9,159 nucleotides of DNA from an uncultured Clostridia bacterium (GCA_947169005.1 CAMVOG010000080.1:1-9159); one strand, 5' to 3'; positions 1-5,513 are shown, counted from the first letter of the stretch. Notes: generated from the sequence alone by a model not told the origin. Program-made: numbers and translations.

Positions 1-1
1 C

Positions 2-136
2 GACTACTATTACGTGCCCTCCGCCTATCTTGGCCGGGAAAAGCTCTTCGAGGCCCGGCCCCTGGAGCGCTACGCCGCCTGCCGGGAAAAGCTCCGCGCC
101 GCCCTGGACCGGGCCCTGGCGCAGCGGGAGGACTGA
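2..136 (+). CDS. 3' end of an unidentified gene (partial)
   Basis: Only the last 44 codons are inside the window; the frame is open to the left edge and ends in TGA. The tail begins DYYYVPSAYLGREKLFEARP and finishes as an Arg/Ala/Leu-rich probable helix ending ALAQRED. Codon use is GC-rich like the neighbours. I do not recognise the family, and there is too little to assign a function. It converges on the small minus-strand gene that ends 40 nt downstream. A GC hairpin without a clear U-run (CGCGGG at 148-153 pairing CCCGCG at 158-163) sits between the two stops and could serve both. Confidence 0.6.
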   Translation, partial: DYYYVPSAYLGREKLFEARPLERYAACREKLRAALDRALAQRED

Positions 137-176
137 GGCGGTCAACGCGCGGGCCTGCCCGCGGCAGAAGCTGCTT

Positions 177-413
177 TCAGCCCAGCCGGGCCCCGGCTAA
201 GTAGTCGCAGGCCACGTCCCGGAGATGCACAGGCTCCAGCCCCTCCCGGGTGAGGAGGGCGGCGGCCGCCGCGGCCTCCGCCCGGCTCTCAAAGAGGTCC
301 TCCACCTGCGCAGCCGGGGTCCCGTCCACCCGGCAGCGCAGCCCGTAGGCTGTGTGGGGCGGGCAGTCCCAGGCGGATATGGGGCCCTCGATCACCTCAT
401 AAACGATTTGCAA
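177..413 (-). CDS. DUF6514-like small protein, 78 aa
   Basis: Small soluble protein of unknown function. The layout fits the DUF6514 family of clostridia: an N-terminal strand (QIVYEVIEG), a TAYGLRCRV strand, an acidic 'VEDLFESRAEA' segment and the C-terminal 'LEPVHLRDVACDYLAG' block, recalled in the family as roughly L-P-x-H-L-x-D-V-x-x-D-(F/Y)-L. The start is TTG at 413-411: the GGAAGG ribosome binding site (minus strand, about 426-421) lies 7 nt upstream of it. The ATG at 420-418 abuts that site and is in another frame that stops after seven codons. It has its own promoter (465-437), divergent from the Rrf2 gene. The family match is from memory of the pattern, without a search. Confidence 0.7.
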   Translation of the reverse strand: MQIVYEVIEGPISAWDCPPHTAYGLRCRVDGTPAAQVEDLFESRAEAAAAAALLTREGLEPVHLRDVACDYLAGARLG

Positions 414-436
414 GTTTCATCCTTCCTTTCTCCGTT

Positions 437-465
437 ATTGTACTATTCCCGGGACGGGGGGACAA
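437..465 (-). promoter_or_regulatory. Promoter of the DUF6514-like gene
   Basis: Minus strand: -35 TTGTCC (465-460), 17-nt spacer, -10 TACAAT (442-437), then the GGAAGG ribosome binding site. It is divergent from the Rrf2 promoter, whose -35 box starts 60 nt away. Confidence 0.55.
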
Positions 466-524
466 GCAAAAGCGTTCGCCTTCTTTCGACGGAATTCGAC
501 AAATGAGGAAATTTTTCCCAGCTC

Positions 525-553
525 TTGTCAAAGCCGTCGGGATGGGTTATACT
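525..553 (+). promoter_or_regulatory. Promoter of the Rrf2 regulator gene
   Basis: -35 TTGTCA (525-530), 17-nt spacer, -10 TATACT (548-553). Transcription should start near 560, inside the dyad at 549-574, which suits autorepression. Confidence 0.7.
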
Positions 554-574
554 ATAACCATATAGGTAAAGTAT
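549..574 (+). promoter_or_regulatory. Rrf2-type operator overlapping its own -10 box
   Basis: A 26-nt imperfect dyad centred between 561 and 562, with outer arms ATACT (549-553) and AGTAT (570-574) and inner AACC and TAGG. Ten of 13 positions are complementary. It covers the -10 box and the predicted transcription start. The blocks TACTA, AACC and TAGG recur in the same order in the metY promoter (1144-1159), so this is probably the site of the regulator encoded just downstream. Direct evidence is limited to the symmetry and the shared blocks. Confidence 0.5.
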
Positions 575-598
575 ATATTGAGAGGGAGGCGACAGGCT

Positions 599-1033
599 GT
601 GCGCATTTCCACGAAGGGGCGCTACGCCCTGCGGATGATGGTGGACCTGGCGGAGCACGTGAACTGCGGCTATATTTCCTTGAAGGATATCGCCCAGCGG
701 CAGGGCATCTCCAAGAAGTACCTGGAGCAGATCATCCCCATTCTGAACCGTTCCGATATTTTGAAGACCACCCGGGGGGCCCAGGGGGGCTACATGCTGG
801 CCAAGGAGCCGGAAAAATATACGGTGGGGGACATTCTGCGGCTGACGGAGGGGAGCCTGGCCCCCGTGGCCTGCGTGGACGAGAATCCCAGCCCCTGTGA
901 CCGCATGGAGGGCTGCGCGACCCTGCCCATCTGGCAGGGGCTCAACCGGGTCATCAATGAGTATCTGGACGGCATCACCCTCCAGGACATTCTGGACCGC
1001 CAGGGCGCGGTCAACGGGGATTATGTGATTTGA
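599..1033 (+). CDS. Rrf2/IscR-family transcriptional regulator
   Basis: Cytoplasmic DNA-binding repressor of the Rrf2 family (IscR, CymR, NsrR relatives), 144 aa, the usual length. The start is GTG at 599, giving MRISTKGRYALRMM, the classic Rrf2 N-terminus; AGGGAGG at 583-589 is 9 nt upstream. The TTG at 578 lies in front of the ribosome binding site and is rejected. A winged helix-turn-helix occupies about residues 1-65, with the wing signature RGAQGGY at 60-65. Three cysteines follow (C92, C100, C106), spaced much like the [2Fe-2S] ligands of IscR (92, 98, 104), so a cluster or thiol sensor is plausible. The downstream gene is metY and both promoters share an operator-like sequence, pointing to a CymR-like role in sulfur or cysteine metabolism. 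It could instead be an IscR-type Fe-S regulator; no isc or suf genes are in view. Confidence 0.88.
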   Translation: MRISTKGRYALRMMVDLAEHVNCGYISLKDIAQRQGISKKYLEQIIPILNRSDILKTTRGAQGGYMLAKEPEKYTVGDILRLTEGSLAPVACVDENPSPCDRMEGCATLPIWQGLNRVINEYLDGITLQDILDRQGAVNGDYVI

Positions 1034-1035
1034 AC

Positions 1036-1060
1036 AGTGCATAGTGCATAGTGCTTAGTG
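1036..1060 (+). repeat. Heptanucleotide tandem repeat after the Rrf2 gene
   Basis: AGTGCAT at 1036-1042 and 1043-1049, then AGTGCTT at 1050-1056 and a partial AGTG at 1057-1060. It lies between the stop codon and the terminator stem, non-coding, with no hairpin of its own. Function unknown. Confidence 0.7.
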
Positions 1061-1092
1061 GGCGGGGGAGCATCCCCGCCCATATTTTTTTT
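1058..1092 (+). terminator. Rho-independent terminator of the Rrf2 gene
   Basis: Perfect 8-bp GC stem, GGGCGGGG (1060-1067) with CCCCGCCC (1074-1081), a 6-nt loop, and eight T residues at 1085-1092. It separates the regulator transcript from the metY unit, whose -35 box starts 11 nt further on. Confidence 0.92.
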
Positions 1093-1102
1093 CAAAAAAC
1101 CC

Positions 1103-1131
1103 TTGACAGCATTGCGTCCCTGTGGTATATT
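1103..1131 (+). promoter_or_regulatory. Promoter of the metY unit
   Basis: Consensus -35 TTGACA (1103-1108), 17-nt spacer, -10 TATATT (1126-1131). Expected start is near 1138, giving a 5' leader of about 180 nt that carries the operator and an 18-codon ORF. Confidence 0.85.
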
Positions 1132-1139
1132 GCTTTCAC

Positions 1140-1169
1140 AACCTACTAAACCTGTAGGAATTATAGGAA
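1140..1169 (+). promoter_or_regulatory. Candidate Rrf2 operator at the metY transcription start
   Basis: Immediately after the -10 box come CCTAC (1142-1146) and GTAGG (1154-1158), an inverted repeat, embedded in two 9-nt-spaced direct repeats: AACCT at 1140 and 1149, TAGGAA at 1155 and 1164. The order TACTA, AACC, TAGG matches the dyad in the Rrf2 promoter with one-base gaps. A protein bound here would block the start site, so repression is the simplest reading. Confidence 0.55.
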
Positions 1170-1198
1170 AGATAAGTTTTCCACCGGGAGGGAGCCCT

Positions 1199-1255
1199 AT
1201 GCCCCATTATTTTGAAGCGCTCGTGAGAGCCAATTTCCGATTCGGCCGAATGTGA
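1199..1255 (+). CDS. 18-aa leader peptide ORF upstream of metY
   Basis: ATG at 1199 preceded by GGAGG (1187-1191) at 7 nt, encoding MPHYFEALVRANFRFGRM and ending in TGA 63 nt before the metY start. The ribosome binding site is at least as strong as that of metY. The peptide is basic and aromatic, has no cysteine, and its last sense codon is Met. A perfect 12-nt palindrome, ATTCGGCCGAAT (1240-1251), covers the final codons, so translation would open it. No intrinsic terminator follows, so a classic attenuator is not evident; translational coupling or ribosome arrest are the alternatives. That it is translated is inference from the start site and position. Confidence 0.5.
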   Translation: MPHYFEALVRANFRFGRM

Positions 1256-1318
1256 CGGCAGCCTGCGTACACGTTGCAAGCCCATACTATTCTAATAAAT
1301 CGGAAAGAGGTAAATAAA

Positions 1319-2602
1319 ATGAGCAACTATAAATTCGAGACCCTGCAGCTTCACGTGGGACAGGAGCAGCCCGATCCCGCCACCGATTCCCGCGCCGTTC
1401 CCATCTATCAGACCACCTCCTACGTCTTCCATAATTCCGCCCACGCGGCGGCCCGCTTCGGTCTCACCGACGCCGGGAACATCTACGGCAGACTCACCAA
1501 CTCCACCCAGGACGTGCTGGAAAAGCGCGTGGCGGCCCTGGAGGGCGGCGTGGCCGGTCTGGCTCTGGCCTCCGGCGCGGCGGCCATCACCTACACCATT
1601 CAGGCACTGGCTCAGAAGGGGGAGCATATCGTCGCCCAGAAGACCATCTACGGCGGCAGCTATAACCTCCTGGCCCACACCCTGCCCCTCTACGGCATCG
1701 AGACCACCTTCGTGGACGCCCACGACCTGGCGGAGCTGGAGGGAGCCATTCAGCCCAACACCAAGGCCGTCTATCTGGAGACCCTGGGCAACCCCAATTC
1801 CGACATTCCGGATATTGACGCCATTGCGGCCATCGCCCACAAGCACGGCCTGCCCCTGGTGATCGACAACACCTTCGGCACCCCCTATCTGATCCGGCCC
1901 ATCGAGCACGGGGCGGATATCGTGGTCCACTCGGCCACCAAGTTCCTGGGAGGCCACGGCACCACCCTGGGCGGCGTCATCGTGGACTCCGGCAAGTTCG
2001 ACTGGAAGGCCAGCGGCAAGTATGCCCCCATCGCGGCCCCCAACCCCAGCTATCACGGCGTTTCCTTCGTGGACGCGGCGGGCCCCGCGGCCTTCGTCAC
2101 CTATATCCGCGCCATCCTCCTGCGGGACCAAGGCGCCTGCATCAGCCCCTTCAACGCCTTCCTGCTGCTCCAGGGGGTGGAGACCCTCTCCCTGCGGCTG
2201 GACCGCCACGCCGAGAACACGAAAAAGGTCGTGGAATACCTGGCAAAGCATCCCCTGGTGGAAAAGGTGAATCACCCCTCCCTGCCCGAGCACCCGGACC
2301 ACGCCCTGTATGAGAAGTATTTCCCCCACGGCGGTGCTTCCATCTTTACCTTTAATATCAAGGGCGGCCGGGCGGAGGCACACAGATTCATCGACAGCCT
2401 GGAGATCTTCTCCCTGCTGGCCAATGTGGCGGACGTGAAGAGCCTGGTAATCCATCCGGCCACCACCACCCATTCCCAGCTTTCCGACGCGGAGCTGGCG
2501 GACCAGGGCATTGGGCAGAATACCATCCGCCTGTCCATCGGCACCGAGCATATCGACGACATCATCGCGGACCTGGAGAAGGGCTTCGCCGCCCTCCGAT
2601 AA
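1319..2602 (+). CDS. metY: O-acetylhomoserine sulfhydrylase (PLP-dependent)
   Basis: Cytoplasmic Cys/Met-metabolism PLP enzyme that joins O-acetylhomoserine with sulfide to give homocysteine, or uses O-acetylserine to give cysteine; 427 aa, the normal length for this subgroup. The start is ATG 1319 (MSNYKFETLQLHVGQ), with AGAGG at 1306-1310 eight nt upstream; the in-frame TTG at 1274 lacks a site. Visible motifs: YGR at 56-58 (phosphate contact from the neighbouring subunit), VIDNTFGTPY at 181-190 with D183 for the PLP ring nitrogen, and SATKFLGGHG with K208 as the Schiff-base lysine. The long insertion around residues 225-265 (KYAPIAAPNPSYHG) is typical of O-acetylhomoserine sulfhydrylases and not of MetB/MetC. 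Its promoter carries an Rrf2-type site, and the regulator gene is directly upstream. Confidence 0.93.
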   Translation: MSNYKFETLQLHVGQEQPDPATDSRAVPIYQTTSYVFHNSAHAAARFGLTDAGNIYGRLTNSTQDVLEKRVAALEGGVAGLALASGAAAITYTIQALAQKGEHIVAQKTIYGGSYNLLAHTLPLYGIETTFVDAHDLAELEGAIQPNTKAVYLETLGNPNSDIPDIDAIAAIAHKHGLPLVIDNTFGTPYLIRPIEHGADIVVHSATKFLGGHGTTLGGVIVDSGKFDWKASGKYAPIAAPNPSYHGVSFVDAAGPAAFVTYIRAILLRDQGACISPFNAFLLLQGVETLSLRLDRHAENTKKVVEYLAKHPLVEKVNHPSLPEHPDHALYEKYFPHGGASIFTFNIKGGRAEAHRFIDSLEIFSLLANVADVKSLVIHPATTTHSQLSDAELADQGIGQNTIRLSIGTEHIDDIIADLEKGFAALR

Positions 2603-2656
2603 AGCGGCCCTCCCCGCCGGAGCGCGTTCGCTCTCTCCCGTTTCCATCCTTCCCGA

Positions 2657-2690
2657 CCGATACCCGCAGCTGAATGGCTGCGGGTATCGG
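2657..2690 (+). other. 14-bp perfect hairpin downstream of metY
   Basis: Arms at 2657-2670 and 2677-2690 are fully complementary (14 bp, ending GCAGC/GCTGC) around the 6-nt loop TGAATG. Neither strand has a U-run after the stem, so it is not a standard intrinsic terminator. It may protect the metY mRNA 3' end or act with a factor. It ends 13 nt before the -35 box of the next gene. Confidence 0.75.
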
Positions 2691-2703
2691 CGTATGCGGG
2701 CGC

Positions 2704-2732
2704 TTGACAAGAACGATTTGCCGCGGTACACT
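2704..2732 (+). promoter_or_regulatory. Promoter of the ttcA-like gene
   Basis: -35 TTGACA (2704-2709), 17-nt spacer, -10 TACACT (2727-2732). The downstream ribosome binding site AAAGGAG (2746-2752) is 8 nt before ATG 2761. Confidence 0.75.
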
Positions 2733-2760
2733 TTATTTGTCAGAAAAAGGAGTTGACGCT

Positions 2761-3654
2761 ATGCCAAGGGAGCTCAGCCGCCTGCAGCTCATTGAGCGCA
2801 GCATCACAAAAAAATACCGCAAGGAGCTGTGGAGCCCCTTCATCACCGCCATCCGGCAGTATGAGCTGCTGTCCCCGGGGGACCGGGTGGCCGTCTGCAT
2901 CTCCGGCGGGAAGGACTCCATGCTGATGGCGAAGCTCTTTCAGATGCTCCAAAGGGTCAGCGACTTCCCCTTTGAGCTGGTCTTCCTGTCCATGGACCCG
3001 GGCTATAACGAGGAAAACCGCCGCAAGGTGGCGGAAAACGCCGCCCTGCTGGGCATCCCACTCACGGTTTTTGAGACGGATATCTTCTCCGTCACGGCCT
3101 CGGCGGGGGGCTCTCCCTGCTATCTCTGCGCCCGGATGCGCCGGGGCCACCTCTACAGCAAGGCCCGGGAGCTGGGCTGCAACAAGATCGCCCTGGGCCA
3201 CCATTTCAACGACGTGATCGAAACCACGCTCATGTCCCTGCTCTACGGCTCCCAGCTCCAGGGCATGATCCCCAAGCTGAAAAGCAAAAATTTCCCCGGC
3301 ATGGAGCTGATCCGCCCCCTTTACCGGGTGCGGGAGGCGGATATCCTGGCCTGGAAGCGCTATAACGGCCTGGAATTCATCCAATGCGCCTGCCGCTTCA
3401 CGGAAAACTGCGATTCCTGCGCCGAGGACGAGGACGGCGGCTCCAAGCGGCTGGCGGTGAAGAAGCTGATCGCCCGGCTCAAGGCGGAGGACCCGGTAGT
3501 TGACATAAGCATATTCAACGCCGTACACAACGTCTTTCTGGATACCTTTCCCGGCTATAAGTCCGATGGAGCGGAGCACAGCTTTCTGGAGCGCTACGGC
3601 GAAACGCGAAAGGATACGACAGAGCGGGAGGAGCCCGCGGTTATGGAGGATTAA
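2761..3654 (+). CDS. ttcA: TtcA-like PP-loop ATPase (tRNA thiolation family)
   Basis: Cytoplasmic ATP-pyrophosphatase-fold protein related to TtcA, which adenylates C32 of tRNA and replaces its oxygen with sulfur using an Fe-S cluster. 297 aa; the ATG at 2761 is set by AAAGGAG 8 nt upstream. Seen: PP-loop SGGKDS at 48-53; CYLC with C120 and C123, equivalent to the C122/C125 cluster ligands of E. coli TtcA; GHHFND at 146-151; and C209/C211, one of which should be the third ligand (C213 in E. coli). C217 and C220 add an extra CxxC, making a CxC-x5-CxxC block absent from E. coli TtcA as I recall it. The C-terminal 40 residues are charged and look disordered. The target could be another nucleotide or substrate. 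The next gene follows after 3 nt, so they are probably co-transcribed. Confidence 0.85.
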   Translation: MPRELSRLQLIERSITKKYRKELWSPFITAIRQYELLSPGDRVAVCISGGKDSMLMAKLFQMLQRVSDFPFELVFLSMDPGYNEENRRKVAENAALLGIPLTVFETDIFSVTASAGGSPCYLCARMRRGHLYSKARELGCNKIALGHHFNDVIETTLMSLLYGSQLQGMIPKLKSKNFPGMELIRPLYRVREADILAWKRYNGLEFIQCACRFTENCDSCAEDEDGGSKRLAVKKLIARLKAEDPVVDISIFNAVHNVFLDTFPGYKSDGAEHSFLERYGETRKDTTEREEPAVMED

Positions 3655-3825
3655 AGGATGCAGACAGAGAAAAAGAGAGGCAGCGGCGTGCTGCGGCTGA
3701 TCGTGGGGCTGGCGATGCTGGCCTTTGTGGCGGTGGCGGTCCTGTTCGTGATCCAGAGCCTGCCCACCATTCGGGATATGCTGGATCCCGCCGAGGAGCC
3801 CGCCCCGACCATTTCGGTCCCGGCG

Positions 3826-3939
3826 GAGCCTGAGCCTGAGCCCGTGCCCGTGCCTGAGCCGGAGCCCGCACCTGAGCCGGAGCCCACGCCCGAGCCCGTG
3901 CCGGAACCTGCGCCCGAGCCGGAGCCCGCGCCCGCGCCG
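3826..3939 (+). repeat. Degenerate GAGCCN/GTGCCN repeat encoding the Pro-Glu linker
   Basis: About 38 codons that alternate Pro with Glu, Ala, Val or Thr (EPEPEPVPVPEPEP and similar) from hexanucleotide units. It encodes a stiff, acidic spacer between the membrane anchor and the GH3 domain, long enough to reach into the cell wall. Such repeats are prone to length change by slippage. Confidence 0.85.
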
Positions 3940-3985
3940 GTCTGGTCGGAGAAGGTCACGGAGAAGCTGAACGCCATGACGCTTT

Positions 3986-4939
3986 ATGAAAAGGTCTGCC
4001 GGCGTGGGCCCCGTTACCCTGGCGGGCGACACCACCCGCCAGTCCCTGGAGCGCCTGCCCGTGGGCGGCATCGTGTATAACACGGCGAATCTGACGGATG
4101 AAGAGCAGGCCGTGAACCTGCTGGACAACGTGCAGCGCATGACGAAGCTGCCCCTGCTGCTGACGCTGGATGAGGAGGGCGGCCGGGTGAGCCGTCTGCG
4201 GGGCCTGGGGGTGAATACGCTCAACGCCATGCTGAGCTATAAGGACCAGGGGACCGAGCGGGCCCGCGCCAATGGGAAGAGCATCGCGGAGAGCATCCGC
4301 GCTTTCGGCTTCAATATGGACCTGGCTCCCGTGGCGGATATCTGGTCCAACCCGGACAACACCGTGATCGGGGACCGGGCCTACAGCGACGACTTCGCCC
4401 AGGGGGCGGAACTGGTGGCCGCCGCCGTGGAGGGCTTCCACGCGGGCGGCGTCGCCTGCGTTCTGAAGCACTTCCCCGGCCACGGGGACACCCTGGCCGA
4501 CAGCCACAACGGGGCCGCCGCCGTCACCAAGACCCTGGACGAGCTGCGCGAGGCCGAGCTGCTGCCCTTCAAGGCGGGCATCGAGGCCGGGGCCGACGCC
4601 GTGATGATCGGGCATCTGACGGTCCCTGCCGTCAGCGGCGCGCCAGCCCTTTTCTCCTATGAGCTGGTGACGGGCCTCCTGCGGGAGGAGCTGGGCTTTC
4701 AGGGCGTCGTGATGACGGACGCGCTGGAAATGAAGGCTGTGTCGGACTATTACTCCGTCCGCGAGGCGGCGGTGAAGGCCGTCCAGGCGGGCTGCGATAT
4801 CCTCCTGGGCCCCGGCGACCCGGATTCCGCCGCCGCCGCTCTGGTCCAGGCCGTGGAGATCGGCCAGATGAGCGAGGAGCGCATCAACGAAAGCGTCCTG
4901 CGCATCCTCACTCTCAAGGAGCGCTGGGGTATTTTGTAA
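3986..4939 (+). CDS. GH3 catalytic domain fragment (downstream piece of the broken gene)
   Basis: The open +1 frame carrying nearly all of the GH3 domain; real homology begins at VGPVTLAGD near codon 7. Seen: LDEEGGRVSRL (61-71), substrate-pocket LAPVADIW (113-120), the NagZ-type catalytic loop KHFPGHGDT (161-169) with H174, and VVMTDALEMK (241-250), where D245 should be the nucleophile. The KHFPGHG loop places it with beta-N-acetylhexosaminidases rather than with two-domain GH3 beta-glucosidases. The ATG at 3986 has no ribosome binding site, so this piece is probably not translated on its own unless ribosomes shift frame. It should be read together with the 3658-4080 part. Confidence 0.75.
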   Translation: MKRSAGVGPVTLAGDTTRQSLERLPVGGIVYNTANLTDEEQAVNLLDNVQRMTKLPLLLTLDEEGGRVSRLRGLGVNTLNAMLSYKDQGTERARANGKSIAESIRAFGFNMDLAPVADIWSNPDNTVIGDRAYSDDFAQGAELVAAAVEGFHAGGVACVLKHFPGHGDTLADSHNGAAAVTKTLDELREAELLPFKAGIEAGADAVMIGHLTVPAVSGAPALFSYELVTGLLREELGFQGVVMTDALEMKAVSDYYSVREAAVKAVQAGCDILLGPGDPDSAAAALVQAVEIGQMSEERINESVLRILTLKERWGIL

Positions 4940-4992
4940 TGCGCGAAAAAAATATATCCTTTTATAGAGACCATAAAGAAAGGATGTTTGCA

Positions 4993-5202
4993 ATGGAAAA
5001 CAATCACGATGAAACAACAAGGGAGCTGGGCGCTGACCAGGAACAAGTGGACGACAGCCAGAGAATTGAGACGCCCATGGAGCCCATGGATCGGGACGAT
5101 ATTATCGAAACACTTCAATTGCTTAAGCATCTGCGGGATCAGGAAGTGATCACCGAAGAGGAATTTGTTGAAAAGAAAAAGGAACTGCTCGCCAGGATTT
5201 GA
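4993..5202 (+). CDS. SHOCT-domain small protein, 69 aa
   Basis: Start ATG 4993 (MENNHDETTRELG) with AAAGGA (4979-4984) 8 nt upstream. The in-frame ATG at 4939, overlapping the preceding stop, has no ribosome binding site; the one at 4984 overlaps the site. The first 40 residues are acidic and probably disordered. Residues about 37-69 (IIETLQLLKHLRDQEVITEE and on to KKKELLARI) form a SHOCT domain: a hydrophobic helix, then a D-x-x-V/I-I-T-x-E-E-F turn and a second charged helix. SHOCT domains act as small oligomerisation or docking modules; no specific partner can be named. The AT-richer sequence of 4940-5000 contrasts with the GC-rich gene before it. Confidence 0.8.
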   Translation: MENNHDETTRELGADQEQVDDSQRIETPMEPMDRDDIIETLQLLKHLRDQEVITEEEFVEKKKELLARI

Positions 5203-5266
5203 TTCATCATACCCGGATGCAGTGAAGGAGCGTCGGGGTGTAAGAGACTAAACCAACGGGCAATGC

Positions 5267-5295
5267 TTGCGAATCGAACAGGAAGGCGTTATAAT
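5267..5295 (+). promoter_or_regulatory. Toxin mRNA promoter
   Basis: -35 TTGCGA (5267-5272), 17-nt spacer, perfect -10 TATAAT (5290-5295). The expected start near 5302 gives an mRNA of about 205 nt ending at the shared hairpin. Confidence 0.75.
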
Positions 5296-5333
5296 GCATA
5301 CGCCGCCGACTCTTTCCGGCAGGAAGGAGGTGC

Positions 5334-5356
5334 TGGCAGTGGAATCATTAACCGCT
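5334..5356 (+). repeat. Direct repeat copy 1, over the toxin start codon
   Basis: TGGCAGTGGAATCA (5334-5347) followed directly by TTAACCGCT (5348-5356). Copy 2 at 5514-5541 has the same two blocks with one mismatch in the first and a 5-nt insert (CCGCA) between them. Copy 1 contains the GTG start (5339-5341) and begins 3 nt after the GGAGG. Confidence 0.85.
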
Positions 5357-5422
5357 TTTCTGGTTTCCCTCGCGGCAAGTGTAGTTGCGTACTACATTTG
5401 CAAATGGCTGGACGGGAGATAA
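5339..5422 (+). CDS. 27-aa hydrophobic peptide, candidate type I toxin
   Basis: GTG start with AAGGAGG (5324-5330) 8 nt upstream; 27 codons then TAA. The peptide has a short acidic N-terminus (MESL), a single membrane span (FLVSLAASVVAYYI) and a charged amphipathic tail (CKWLDGR). This is the form of small membrane toxins of type I systems (Fst, TxpA, BsrG). I recall similar clostridial peptides ending KWLD, mostly annotated hypothetical, but that is memory, not a search. It has its own consensus promoter, and the start region is repeated in a convergent antisense RNA. Toxicity is inferred from layout and composition; a non-toxic regulatory membrane peptide is the alternative. Confidence 0.75.
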   Translation: MESLTAFLVSLAASVVAYYICKWLDGR

Positions 5423-5461
5423 GGGCGGCACAGCCTGCGGTTTGGTCAGCCGTACGTAAAT

Positions 5462-5508
5462 GACAAGAATGCCCCCGGAAGGTAGCGCTTCCGGGGGCAT
5501 TCGTTGTC
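5462..5508 (+). terminator. Shared bidirectional hairpin of the toxin and antisense RNAs
   Basis: Perfect 15-bp stem: 5467-5481 (GAATGCCCCCGGAAG) with 5488-5502, loop GTAGCG. Past a single bulged G5503 it continues five more pairs (GACAA/TTGTC). Both strands have only modest T-rich tails (GTTGTCTG on +, TTGTCATTT on -). The two convergent promoters point into it from either side, as in the pAD1 par locus. Confidence 0.8.
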
Positions 5509-5513
5509 TGTGG

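Larger units (their letters stand above)
3658..4939 (+). pseudogene. GH3 beta-N-acetylhexosaminidase, membrane-anchored, frameshifted
   Basis: Starts at ATG 3658 with GGAGG (3645-3649) 8 nt upstream. The first frame gives a basic N-terminus, one membrane segment (about residues 11-34, no lipobox Cys), a Pro-Glu linker (57-94) and the start of the GH3 domain (KLNAMTLYEKVC, to C114 at 3997-3999). That frame then runs into nonsense and stops at 4080. The rest of the domain is in the +1 frame, from VGPVTLAGD (4004) to TAA 4937-4939. GH3 enzymes here usually read EKV-(G/C)-Q-(L/M)-F-(F/V)-V, so roughly 8 nt are missing between 3999 and 4004. The intact product would be an extracytoplasmic glycosidase acting on N-acetylglucosamine links such as peptidoglycan. 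It is either a real disruption or a sequence or assembly error; catalytic motifs downstream are intact, suggesting recent decay or error. Confidence 0.8.

Noticed and set aside
148..174. Terminator between the first two convergent genes
   Set aside because: A 6-bp GC stem (CGCGGG/CCCGCG) and a 4-bp GCAG/CTGC stem followed by TTT are present, but both are too weak to claim as a terminator.
578..598. Upstream TTG start for the Rrf2 gene
   Set aside because: It precedes the AGGGAGG ribosome binding site and adds residues not seen at Rrf2 N-termini, whereas GTG 599 gives the standard MRISTKGRYA start.
1036..1060. CRISPR or attachment-site repeat
   Set aside because: The units are 7 nt with no spacers, and no integrase or cas gene is in the window.
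1138..1318. SAM riboswitch, T-box or classic attenuator in the metY leader
   Set aside because: I found no T-box sequence, no SAM-I-like core and no terminator with a U-run; only the leader ORF and a short palindrome.
2620..2633. GAGCG/CGCTC hairpin as the metY terminator
   Set aside because: The stem has only 5 bp and is not followed by a T-run.
1292..2731. Long minus-strand open frame opposite metY (479 aa)
   Set aside because: It mirrors the GC-rich codon pattern of metY, has low-complexity Gly/Val/Gln-rich content, no ribosome binding site and no recognisable domain.
3981..4006. Programmed ribosomal frameshift in the GH3 gene
   Set aside because: No slippery heptamer, stop-codon pause site or following stem was found at the junction, and residues of the family pattern are missing, which fits a deletion or error better.
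2740..4230. Long minus-strand open frame opposite ttcA and the GH3 gene (496 aa)
   Set aside because: Its Arg/Gly/Leu-rich repeats are the reverse of the Pro-Glu linker codons; the + strand genes have clear motifs and start sites.
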